Below, piece by piece: positions 1 to 10,387 of a stretch of 64,000 bases of DNA; the stretch's first letter is position 1, and each line of letters starts with the position of its first letter. Under the pieces are notes generated by a model. It made no database searches. It had not been told where the DNA came from and was given only the letters and a program-made list of their open reading frames with translations. The translations under genes were made by a program, and so were the position numbers. The stretch lies in contig JBNGIO010006113.1 of assembly GCA_049999805.1 (NCBI GenBank), positions 22,523 through 86,522 on the forward strand, read 5' to 3'. The DNA comes from Folioceros fuciformis. Taxonomy: Eukaryota; Anthocerotophyta; Anthocerotopsida; Anthocerotales.

Positions 1-784
1 CCAAATAGAAGCCCAAAAACCTAATACACTCGGAGGGAGTGATAAGGGAACCATCGGGTAACGAAAGAGTCTTGGGTACAATACTAGGTTGGCCCTTTAT
101 TATCTATTATCTCTAACGATCATGTCTTGGGTACAATACCGTGATTATCGAAGTGGGATTGGTGGAGGGTGGAGGCTAGTCCCATTCTTTGGCTTCAGCC
201 GTATCTTGGTTTTCCTCTTGATGTTAGGGGTAGATGGTTTCTCATCATTGTTGTTTATTTTTCCAAATATAATATGTAAATTCACTAAAGAAATCTATAT
301 ATAAAAGTAGAACTGACATATAAATAATTATACTTCACAAAAAATATAAATATGATTTGTAAATGTGTTTATAGTATGGAAAAAGAAACATGTGAAATAA
401 GCGTAAATGCATTACCAATTTTAACCCACCACGATTGTTCAAAGTGCCACTTCATCTGCTGCTTGATTCTCCGTTGTTGAGTGTTTTGATTTGCCATGGC
501 ATAAGAGTTTGATGCAAGTAGAATTTCAACCGTTGGCTCACGGTAGTGGACTTCGGTAGGTGTAGGTGGATGCACGGATGCACATGGGAGTGGTTTGGCG
601 CGGAAGATGTGAGGTACATGGGTGCGGGAGCGGCAGGTTTTGGAAGTTTCCGAAGCGTATGGTGTAGGGAGCGCGCGAGGATCTAGGTTCGCATGCCTGG
701 CCTGTTCATGTGTAGTACCAGTGGAGTAGGCATTTTGGCATTTTGGTGTGTGTTGTTGCGCAAGTTGCTAGGCATGGTGCCGCA
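1..784. other. AT-rich stretch without a recognisable gene
   Basis: No convincing coding region on either strand; the open frames are short and mostly lack an ATG. The 16-base string gtcttgggtacaatac occurs twice (69-84 and 124-139). The first 400 bases are clearly more AT-rich than most of the window, similar to the far right end. Confidence 0.5.
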
Positions 785-2270
785 TCTTCCGACAGCGGTC
801 TCTCAACGATGGCCACAAGACAGTATTATGGCAAGTGGACCCCGTTTATGGACTCAACAAATTGAAATTGGTGCATTTGCAGTGATTGTTTGTACCAGGA
901 GCTCCCGCTCACGTCATTGGAGGGAGTGAACCGGTGGCACACAATCTAGCTCCCAGCTGCAGCGGGATAAGGAATCCGTCAAGTCCAATTCCCAGAAAGT
1001 TTGTGGATGAGGAGGCGTTTCCAGCTGTGGTCGTCGCCAGGAGCAGGAGCAGTAGCAGCAGCATTTGCTGCACTTGCACTTGCAGGAGCAGTTGCAACTT
1101 GGATATGAGTCAGCTGCGTACTTTGGGGACCATGGGTTGCGGAATGTATGCATCTAGAGGTGTGCCAGAGGAGGCCATATGGATGTGTTCACCAGGCTAG
1201 GCAAAGCACATGTTTCCCCATGCTCTTCCATCATCTCTGCATATGCTAAGCATGAGAAACCATGTTATGGAGGCCTTCCGATTGGACCATGACATGTGTA
1301 GGTGAGGAATAAAGGCGGATGCTCACGCCTTTGTAGCTGTCATTCACCTTTGAATGCGGTAGAAAAGTGCACGCTGATGTCATGTGTTGGACACCGGAAT
1401 TCCTCCTCCTCATTTGTTTGTTGGCAACTGCCTGGTGGACATGTATGCTAATTGTTGACAGCTGGGTATGCCCAGAAAGGCCTGGGACATGAGGCACTCG
1501 TTCTGTGTTGACTGGAGCTAGAAGGCTTGGTTCTGGCTGACGATGGTCACCTTACTTTTTGCAGGTCTGTGCACAAGCACTGGTGCCTGGATATGAGGTG
1601 CTTGCTGTGTCCGGACAGATGTTGCAGGAGAGGAGAGCCTTCTTTTGGCTAACCGTGCGGCTCTTGCCTGCCTTGTGAGGGCCTGTGGAAGCACTGGTGC
1701 CTTGGAGGGGGGCAGGGAGCTGCACGCGATGATTGTGTCAGAAGAGTATTGTTGGATGATAGTGGTGGGCACCTCCGTGGGCGGCATTCGTGCAAAGTGT
1801 GTTGAACCGGAATGAATGATGCACGCCAGCGTTTCGACAGCTTGACCTGACCACAAAGGATGTGGCGATATGGAATGACTTGATTTGTGGGTATGCAGGG
1901 CAAGGACTGAACCAAGAGGGGCCCCCTTATTGTGTGGGGACACATGGAGGAGTCGGGCTATATTCTGGCCGACCATGTTACCTTTCCTTGCCTTGTGAGG
2001 GCTTGTGGAAAGTATTCGTGCCTCACAGAAGGGCCAACTGCTGCACTCGCTGATAGTCGGAAAGTGACTGCTGGAAGATGTAGTGGTGGGTAGCTGCCTG
2101 GTGGACGTGTACGCACAATCGTTACGCTGCGAACTAGAAGATGCACGCCTGCCAGGTTTTGAGGCTGCATGAACGCGAAGAATGTTGTGACATGTACCAG
2201 CAGCCCTGCCCTGATATGCTGGTATGGTTCTTGTGCTCAATGTCACAGGGCACTGCATACACATGTAGCT
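785..2270 (+). pseudogene. Decayed GRP-type PPR gene copy
   Basis: The start region (about 785-1060) is a nucleotide-level relative of the starts of the intact genes at 20325 and 33371: cttccgacag leader, ATGGCCAC, the 'gactcaacaaattg' block and the 'ggagctcccgctcac' block. From about 1210 it carries broken PPR modules: 'ggcaactgcctggtggacat' near 1423, and 'gaacgcgaagaatgttgtga' near 2170, which corresponds to the ATKNVVTW module seen in intact copies. Frames change repeatedly and stops interrupt every frame. It ends near the position of the last triplet, so the E and DYW regions are missing. Probably not translated. Confidence 0.8.
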
Positions 2271-4204
2271 TGTTTGAAGGAGAGGTTACATGCTGACTGA
2301 GCCTGGTACCAATTCAGCCTGATGATTGCCTCTTTTGGGTCGCGTTTTATTGGCATGCAGTTAATTACTGTAGGAGGGCCTAGTCGACGAGAGTGTGAGA
2401 AGCGCAAGTGAGCAAGTCCCACCGTTTGCTTCTGCGGGCCCACTGGTTAAAATGCGGCGCCAGCCCACCGCCGACTTCTCTACATTTAGGGTTAGGGCGT
2501 GTGCTACTTTTCAGGGGTTAGGGTGTCTGCTTTTGGCTTCTCAAAAGCCTGCGGGGTTGCGAGCAATGCAGGCTAATGAAAGTCCCCGTCCGCCGGGGAA
2601 AATTGTTGTCTACCCCCCAGAGCAGTTGGTTCTGGAGGCTTGTTGAGACTGTGCGGCCGACCTGTTGTTTTTGATTTGTCGTTGGAGGGGTGTAGCATGC
2701 GCCTTTTGTGCGCGTCTGGCCGTGAAGGCTGTTCCGTTTTCTGCTCCATATCTGGTGATGTTTGTACGTATCAAAGAAACTACCGACGTCCCTGCGGACT
2801 GCTGTGGAAATCTCATGCTGAAGGCCATAGGCCCATCTCCGCTTGTGTGCTGGGGAAGCACGTAATCCTTTGTCTGTTGCCTACCTGTTACTTTATTGTG
2901 GCTGACTGAATGTCGTGGAAGGCACGGCACAACCTGGCTAGGCTGTGATTAAGTGGTCATTTCAGCATGGCAGAGGTAAAGATTACCACGGGGGGTTCAG
3001 GCTGTGTGGCTGTCGGACGAGCTGATGACTGAGTCGTGGTAATACCCGTCTGAAACGTGTGATAGGAGTCTTGCAGGTAGGACGCAGGTCAGTAATCACT
3101 CATTTGTTTGAGAGCTAGAAAAGTGTGTGATGTGTGACAACCAATATATCGTCTTGAGGCTCCTTCCTATTGCGCACTGCAGCATCGGTTTGGGTTGAGT
3201 GGTGAAGTCTTTGTTTGAAGGTTGCAAAGCTGTCCCTCTCACTGTGGAGGGTCATGGACGTGATGACAATTGTATCTGATTTGCAGTGATGCCGAATTAC
3301 AGACTACAATTCCCTGATCCATTTGGCTGCCTTGGCTTGGCAACGAATGTGTCTTTCCTGTGCTGCTGTTAATGCTCGTCGGGAACCGACGTGTCCTCGC
3401 GATGGGGGCTGCAGCACTGTACTTTGTGCTTGATGGAGGCTTGGCGGCGGTCGGGGCAACCTGAACTTGTTTCCGACCGTGTGGGATTGCGGATGCGGAG
3501 GTGTGATGGGATTCCCACTCTTGAATGTGGACTCGTGGTGGGACTCGGATTCGGATTCGGATTCCATGGGTTTAGATTAGAGGGGAAAGGAAAGAGGACT
3601 GAACCCTAAAACGACCAACACAGGCCTATATCAGAGCACAGCGAGGGAACAAAGGACAAGAAACGGAGAGTATTCGGGACTTTCCGGGAGGTTCCTCATT
3701 CCATTCCATCCCATCCCAGTACAGGAACATTTAACCCAACGCTAGACTCAGGGCCACTTCGCATGAGTCTCAACACGGACCCGGCATCTAACCCAACACA
3801 AGCCTAGTGCTCCTAAAGGCCGAGGCCGAGGTCGCGTGCAGAGGTTAGAGTTGCAATGCAGCACTTGGAGTTGCGAGTCGCCCTTCCGACCGTCGCAAAG
3901 CGAAAATTAAGGCCGTACCGATGCATCCTGACGGTCAACAGTGAAGGATTCCGTAATGGAGCCTCGGCCATTTGTAGTCCAATTCCAAGTTGAGGCCCAG
4001 GCAAGTCTAGGGGCGGTCGCGTCCCTTGGATGGGAAATGGGAATTTTGTGACCAAGGTGCTCAGCAGCGCCCGCTCTCTTCTACTGATCTGTATTGGAGG
4101 ATTTGGCTGGGCAGTGGTCATGTGAGAGAGGAGATCGGAGCAAGGGAGAAGGGAACATATCGTATGTGTTGTCGCACCCATCACATCGCATCGGTGGTCT
4201 GGAA
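2271..4204. other. Intergenic stretch, no gene recognised
   Basis: I see no supported gene here. It contains interstitial TTTAGGG-like strings near 2486-2525 and a short run of GGATTC-type hexamers near 3546-3566. Both are too short to call as elements. The right end is the 5' flank of the coiled-coil gene. Confidence 0.4.
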
Positions 4205-6430
4205 ATGGTGGATGTTCGAAAGGCCAGCAGCACTTCCAGGCGCAGCAGCAGCAGCAGCACATCACCAGCCGAGGACAAGGGTTCCGGAGAAGAAGCGTCG
4301 TCAGCCGTGTACCCTGTCAAACGCTTGTCCACGCTCTCCAAGCGGGCTTCTCAGCACAATCCAGTGGACGCAGGGAATCCAGTGACCGGGGCCGTCGTCA
4401 GCCAGAAGCGGCCATCTAAAGGTGGCTCTTCAGCACGGTCGGAAGCCGATAATGCCCAGGAGTCTGCTGCGGCTGCGGCTGCTACCATTGCTGCAGCCGA
4501 AGTTGCCCGGCTCACAAAGGAAATCGCTTCCCTGAAGCAGGAGGCCCAACAAAGGTGCGCGGACTTGTCCACCCTGCAGCTCAAAGTGGACGAAAGAAGC
4601 GAAGAGGTGGCCACCTTGGAACTTAAAGTTGATGAGGCCAACCGGGAAGTCGGCAAGCTGAGGCAGCAGGTGGCAGACAGGGACCAGGAGCTTGTCATTC
4701 TGCAGCAGGCCATCGGCAAGGAGGATTCAGCCAAGCCGTTGTTGGCGGTGAAGGGAGCGGAGGATGGCACTCCAGCCCTGAACTATAGTGGCGACGCACA
4801 AGATTCAACTGCGCAGTTTTTCGTTTCCCTGGAGGAATGCCTGAAATGCAGGGAATGCGGGAGGCCCAACCTGTACACGGACAAGGACCATCCCTTGCTG
4901 CGGGCAGCCGAGGACTCCAACTGGTTGTCGGACGAACTGGAAATTTTGAGCCACAACAAGCAACTGTACCTGGAGATGGAACAGAGGCTGGTGCACATCA
5001 AGGAGCAGCTGGGAGCGCCGGATGACCAGCATGATGAATCCAAGCAGGAGCAGGAGCAGGAGCAGGGGCAGGAGCAGGGGCAGGAGCAGGGGCAGGAGCA
5101 GGGGCAGGAGCAGCGGCATCAGAAGCAGAAGCAGCCCTTCTTCCAGCCCATGCCCGGGACGGACAGCGCCAGCTTCTACAAAGCTCGAGGGGTGGACCCG
5201 GCCAAGTGGAAGCAAGAACGCAACTTCTCCAAGGGAAAGAGAGGTAAGTCATTCCACTGTGCCCTCATTTTCACCGATTGCACGCAAGTGGTGGACGTGA
5301 GCAACCCCCCCGCCGGGCTGGCCATCGAGGACATCCCCTTCTTCATGCACTCCGATATAGACCAGTTTTTGGTAGCCAGGGGGCTGCGACAGTTCGATGC
5401 CGGCGTGTACGACTGGTTCGTGGTCCCCGGGCTGCCCCTGGACCGGGAGGCCAGCAGCTTGGAAAAGGTGAGCAACGCGGCCATCGTCATCCAGCCTAAG
5501 GACCGCAACACCTTCTGGCACAAGAAGACGCTGCACTCTCAGCTCCGCCACTCCCTCAAGTACCTGGGCGACAAGACGGGCCAGCTGCTGCATCGCCTGC
5601 GGGTGCACGAGAACTGCATGGAGGCCCTTTGGCAAGAACGCTCCTACTTGACGAAAGAAGTGCTGAGCCGGCAGCTGTGGCCGGCGGATGCCAAGAGCGA
5701 GAAGGGAGCCAAGGGTTTGGTGGCCGGGATGGTAGCAGGCCTGAGGAAGGACGTGGTAGCGAAGGAGGAGGAGGTTCGCAGGCTGGAGGCTAGGTTGCAG
5801 GCGGCGGAGAAACGGGAGGAGCAGCAAGGAGCGGCGTTACACGAGGCCAAGACGCTCATGGGCAAGAAGGACGAAGCCCTATCGTACTACAACCACGCCC
5901 TCCAGACATGCCGAGGTCAGGTGAAGACGATCCAGAGCAAGAGCGAGGCGACCGAGTGTCACCTGTGGGCTCTCCGCCACAAGGTTGCAGTGTTGGCGGA
6001 GCCCATGTGCAAGATCTGGGTGCGGACGTTCCTGGACTCGGTTCGCAGGCAGATCGGGCAGGAGCTGTGTGCCGCGTTCGCAGAGGTAGTTCCTTTCCAG
6101 GAGGCGTTGTCCAGCCCGCATTGTGGCAAGAACTGGAATGCCACCTTGTTTCAGATGTACCAGACTCCGGATGCCTGCGCACTCCTAGCTTCCAAGGGCC
6201 TGCACCGGGAACTCCTGGAGCTGACCCGGGTGGGTGGCCAGTACACGGACGGCCACCAGACGTTGCAGCAATTGGGAAACGTGGCCTCCACCAGCGCCCG
6301 CAAGGCGGAGGTCGCAGAAGCCATCTGTAGCTTAGATGTGCCCGAGGCGTACCGCCACGCACTAAGGCAGCTCTACTCCTACGTCTACGGCCCCGATAGC
6401 GATGTCCAACACGATCGTCTGGGGTTCTGA
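4205..6430 (+). CDS. Unrecognised 741-aa coiled-coil protein with Gln/Glu repeat
   Basis: One uninterrupted ORF. The first ATG at 4205 (MVDVRKASS...) is chosen because the upstream extension of the frame starts only at a TTG. The protein begins with a Ser/Arg-rich low-complexity segment, followed by an Ala-rich stretch and a heptad-like coiled coil (about residues 100-200). A cysteine cluster follows (CLKCRECG, about residue 237), then a Gln/Glu/Gly repeat encoded by a 12-bp minisatellite. The globular middle part is rich in Trp, Phe and Asp. A second coiled coil (about 530-610) and a helical C-terminal region close the protein. I do not recognise the family. The long ORF, even codon use and alternation of coiled coil with globular segments favour a real gene. 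No catalytic motif, signal peptide or membrane segment is visible. A GTAAGT at 5243 could be a splice donor, but the frame stays open through it. Confidence 0.7.
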   Translation: MVDVRKASSTSRRSSSSSTSPAEDKGSGEEASSAVYPVKRLSTLSKRASQHNPVDAGNPVTGAVVSQKRPSKGGSSARSEADNAQESAAAAAATIAAAEVARLTKEIASLKQEAQQRCADLSTLQLKVDERSEEVATLELKVDEANREVGKLRQQVADRDQELVILQQAIGKEDSAKPLLAVKGAEDGTPALNYSGDAQDSTAQFFVSLEECLKCRECGRPNLYTDKDHPLLRAAEDSNWLSDELEILSHNKQLYLEMEQRLVHIKEQLGAPDDQHDESKQEQEQEQGQEQGQEQGQEQGQEQRHQKQKQPFFQPMPGTDSASFYKARGVDPAKWKQERNFSKGKRGKSFHCALIFTDCTQVVDVSNPPAGLAIEDIPFFMHSDIDQFLVARGLRQFDAGVYDWFVVPGLPLDREASSLEKVSNAAIVIQPKDRNTFWHKKTLHSQLRHSLKYLGDKTGQLLHRLRVHENCMEALWQERSYLTKEVLSRQLWPADAKSEKGAKGLVAGMVAGLRKDVVAKEEEVRRLEARLQAAEKREEQQGAALHEAKTLMGKKDEALSYYNHALQTCRGQVKTIQSKSEATECHLWALRHKVAVLAEPMCKIWVRTFLDSVRRQIGQELCAAFAEVVPFQEALSSPHCGKNWNATLFQMYQTPDACALLASKGLHRELLELTRVGGQYTDGHQTLQQLGNVASTSARKAEVAEAICSLDVPEAYRHALRQLYSYVYGPDSDVQHDRLGF
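5044..5113 (+). repeat. 12-bp minisatellite inside the coiled-coil gene
   Basis: Tandem units of the type CAGGAGCAGGGG encode an in-frame Gln/Glu/Gly repeat. The unit length is a multiple of three, so copy-number changes would keep the reading frame. Confidence 0.85.
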
Positions 6431-7912
6431 CACCCGCATCGTTCTCGTACACTCGAATGAGTGACTCGTTGAGAGTGTCATACCAGTCATGAATCGCGGG
6501 ACAATGACTGGAGGAAAAGAAAAAAACGATGTACAAGGAGAAGAGGCAGCGTGAGAGATCCAAACTCTCGGGCTCCGGCTCGGGCTCGGGCTCCAGGCTC
6601 GGTGGCGCTGTGCGCCCATACGCTCGCTTAGCTGGTAGTCGTCACTTGCACTCGCACGAACCACTCACTCACATAAGCTGCTGCTGCTTATATGGAAGGA
6701 AGGCATTACGGTAGCGGTAGGCAAAGCAAACTCCATATCAGTGCCACTGCAGATTCAACTCCGGGCAATGCACACAAGGAAGGAAGGAAGGAAGGAAGGA
6801 AGAAATGAAGGAAGGAAGGAAGGCGTCGTGTTATCATTAAGCGAAGCTTTCTTTCATATGGCTTAGGATTTTAGACAGCATCCATGAACACGATGAGTGT
6901 AGTGACGTGGGTGGACGGCGCTCATTGCTGGGGGTAGGAGGTAGAGAAAGGAGTCGGAGTCGGAGTCGGAGTCGGCGTCGGACAGGGAGGATGTGGTGGT
7001 GGGGTATGGACAACTGTAGAGAGCAAGAGGGCTGGCCTCTACTTTGGCTAGCGATGTCACTTTTGCTTGCGTAGCCTGTGCTGTGCAGCCTGCTGAAAGC
7101 ACTGGAGTCTCTGGGCCTCATATCCCATACAAAGAAGGGCAGTCAGTAACTTGGGGGCGTTGGGAGTTCAACGCTAACACAATTCTGGCTCTGGCCACCG
7201 CCACCGCCACCGCTTCGATGCTGCATGAGGGGGAGGGGGGGAGTCACCATGCTATGCTATGCTATGCTATGGTCAAGTGATGGGCAAGAGCATAGAGAGA
7301 GGTATGTAGTGTAGTGTACATGTAGACGGAGTGACCGTGGAGGCCGGGCCTGGCCGGGCCGTGCGGACGGACACACGTGCCGGCCTTAATGGGCCATCGG
7401 GTATCCCATTTGCAAGCAAAGCAAGCACATGACCTAGTGGTATACTGTATATAGCTCCTGCCGCAACTTGCGTAAGGGCTTATCTCTCATTGGGTGAGCA
7501 CAGATCAGTTCAGCGGAGCGGATGATGGATACCTGCAGAGGCTGCAGAGGCTAGGGAAGGGTAGGAGACGACTTGGTGGCCAAGGAATCAAGCGTGGCCT
7601 CTACTCCCTCCTACCTTACTGGATGAAAGTCCGCCTCAACTGTACCCTTTCCTTCCACGACACGGCCTACACTTTACTACTGTATGAAGCGTAGGTTCTC
7701 GAGAATGTAACTTACAACGTGTTTCTGTCATGAAGATACCAGGGTGTGAGAGCCTCCTCACGAGTGTGGCTCGGCTCGACTCCTCTCGGCTCCGCTCGGC
7801 TCGGCTCGGCTCGGCTCGGCTCTGACTACGGATCACAAGCTGCACGCGCGTGTCGTCACTCCCATCTCCAAGGTTTACAGCTGTGAGTGACTAATCGGAT
7901 CCACCATCCAAC
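6431..7912. other. Intergenic stretch with several microsatellites
   Basis: No gene recognised. It holds a GGAA-type tract (6776-6823), a GGAGTC-type hexamer run (about 6952-6980), a GCTAT pentamer run (about 7250-7270) and a CTCGG pentamer run (about 7785-7822). The last part is the 5' flank of the PLAC8 gene. Confidence 0.5.
6776..6823. repeat. (AAGG)n microsatellite
   Basis: About eleven tetranucleotide units, with one short interruption near 6802. Confidence 0.9.
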
Positions 7913-9204
7913 ATGGGGAGATCTGGCTTCGGACCAGATAATGGCGGCCAGCCCAACTTCCACTCACAGGGCGCCCCTGATGAAGCCAACTTCCAGCAGC
8001 AGCAGCAGCAGCATCCGCCGCTCTATGGACCTCCACAACAGCAGGCTTATGGGATCCCAGGGCAGCCTCAGCAGCAGCAGCCGCAGCCGCAGCCGCAGCC
8101 GCCGCCTTTGTATGGCGTGCAACACCAACCTCACTACGTCCCCCCATTCCAGCCTGTTCCTTACCCCCACCCACAGCACCAAGCTCAGGTTCCGCCTTAT
8201 TACTACCATCCGCAACCAGGGCTGCTGCCGCCCTCGCCCCCGCCCCCGCCCCCGCCCCCCCCCAATGCTCCCTATTCTCGGCCAGGGCCTCCCAACCCTT
8301 ACGTACAGCAGCAGTACTGGACATCCGGCATCTTCGACTGCTTCAAGGATATGCAATCTTGTCAGTCTCCAAGAATCACTAACTGCTAGGGTCTCTCTTC
8401 TCGTGTGACTGTGTGGTGTTGTGCGCAATTGGGTGTTGGTGGAGGAGCCTCATTAAGATGGAATACAAGTCATCCATCCCATGTCGCTTCCCACACTGTC
8501 CAACACATGATCCCCAGGCCTACGTTTCTGCCTTCCTCACCACCGCCTATCGTTTGCTATTGCTGCGCAGGTATCATCACCTTCCTCATCCCTTGCATCA
8601 CGTACGGACAAATCGCAGAAATTCTTGACCAAGGCACCACGGGTAAAAGCAGCTCACCCTCCTCCTCCTTCACCTCATTCTCATCCTCACTCACTACGTT
8701 CAGCCTCCTCTTTCGTCTCCCACAAACTTGCACAACTTGCTCACACGGAATTTGATGGGTGTTTGGATCATGTGCAGGCTGTGTCCATAGCGGACTCATG
8801 TACTTCCTCATCCTCTCCTGCTTTGGCGTCCCCTGCTTCTACTCCTACACAGCGCGAAGCAAGCTTCGGTACAGGTACTCGCTGCCGGAGGATCCCATGA
8901 GTGATCTGTGCACGCATGTCTTCTGCGAGGTGTGTGCGCTCTGTCAGGAGTACCGGGAGCTTAAGAATCGCGGCATGGACCCTGCAATAGGTGCGTCACA
9001 CGGCTCTAATTTCTCTGTCTCCAACTTGCAATTGCCGATTGCCCTTGCTGTCCCCAGGCCTCCGTGCCACGCTTGCTTTTGTAGTGATCGCTTCATGATT
9101 GTGTGTGCCCGGCCTGCGCATGCGCAGGCTGGACTGCCAATCAAATCAAGCAAAACCGAGAGATTATGATGATGGCTCCAACAGCGCCAACCATGGCCAG
9201 GTGA
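7913..9204 (+). CDS. PLAC8-family cysteine-rich membrane protein, four exons
   Basis: Inferred exons: 7913-8360, 8571-8642, 8778-8990 and 9128-9204. All introns are GT-AG, all junctions fall in phase 1, and they join to 269 residues. Residues 1-140 are Gln- and Pro-rich (polyQ, polyP, Tyr-Pro pairs). The PLAC8 domain follows: WTSGIFDCFKD, then CITYGQIAEILDQG, then a hydrophobic segment, then a region with CALCQEYRELKNRG. The protein ends at PTMAR. PLAC8/FWL/PCR proteins are plasma-membrane proteins linked to metal transport and organ size control. The role here is inferred from the family only. Only part of the cysteine-rich core is conserved: the first typical Cys-Cys pair is reduced to SC before IITF. 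The splice model rests on phase agreement and family alignment, so small boundary errors are possible. Confidence 0.87.
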
Positions 9205-10387
9205 CCCTCGTGCATTCCCTCGACTTTCAAATCGGCCGAGGTTCTGGTCCTGCCAGGCTGTCCTGTTGCAACTTGCGCCAGCAACGTATACACTCCTTCA
9301 CACCCAAGACCCAGACCCAGACCCAGACAGCCGCCAGCCGCCAAGCTGTTTGTTGCTCGCAGCCACTTCATGTCAGCGTAAGGAATCCTCCACATATTAC
9401 CACACGATGGACTGGACACTAGTTTACCCACTGCGTGCCTATGTACTGTCAGGAAACTATGGGCAGTGCTTTTGAATTGAAGAGATGTGCCTGAGGGCCG
9501 AGCTGGTGACTTCAGTCATCATCAGCCTCGATTGTCCGGATCCAGTGGCGACATGTTCTCCAGGGCTATCCATTCCAATCGTTAATTTTGGGAAGGCTAC
9601 CTGCACTTAATGGCAGCACTTGTTTTGAAGACGTGGAAGGACTATGAGATGGGGGCTCCTCACAATTGTGTAACCTTGCTCTTGGGCTTCTATGTGTGCG
9701 CCTATCAATCAGAGTCTGATCTCGTCATGATAGTGTCTAGGTGTGAGTTGTTTGTGGAGGATGGATGTGGTACTGGCTGTTGCTTGTGGGCCAGGCAGTT
9801 TCTAGGGGCACAAGCACCACTCTCACACCTTGGCATGCGGGTCACCAAATTGTCCGGATCCTCACCTTGCTCGTCTGCTGCGTACTCTATGCAGCGGACC
9901 CGGAGCAGTCCATCTGTGAGTCGGCTATTTGTCCGTTGTCGTTCCTGGTGTGTGTTTTCCTTGTACAGTATCTGACAGTAGAAATCCGCCAAGCTGCAAG
10001 TCAGCCACCGTCCCTGGGCTCGCTTCCTGAAAGAAAAGCTTATGGGTTTCGTATGTCATCAGCGTGCTGGGGGCCTGGCCACAGGACGACGACTCCAGCA
10101 GTTTTCGGCCTAACGTCCGGATCCTCCTGTGATGAGATCCAAGGAAGACTTGTGGACCTGTCTCTGCAGTTTTTCCTCCACAATTGCGAGGCGTTTCACA
10201 AATGAATGTAGGATTCGTTACCCTGTCCTCGGTCACGATTCACGAGTCGGCGGCATTCGGATCCTACATTTTCCTCTCTCCCAGTGCTGTGATGAGGCAC
10301 TTGTGGTCTGGGCTCGCTTGCCACAATGTCGGTAGTTGCTGGGTGTGATCCCTCCCTCCATCGTTGTGTGGGACCTCGGGGAACCGG
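9205..10387. other. Intergenic stretch between PLAC8 and PPR genes
   Basis: The first part may be the PLAC8 3' UTR. Several open frames exist, the longest under 150 codons, but they overlap each other and resemble nothing I know. A short GACCCA-type repeat lies at about 9307-9328. Confidence 0.4.

Noticed and set aside
2486-2525. Telomere-like TTTAGGG strings here, and in HYDIN introns near 59,710 and 63,715
   Set aside because: Only one or two degenerate units each. Such telo-box-like strings are common in plant DNA and no array exists.
5243-5300. GTAAGT at 5243 as splice donor in the coiled-coil gene
   Set aside because: The reading frame continues through it with unchanged composition and no clear acceptor restores a better protein.
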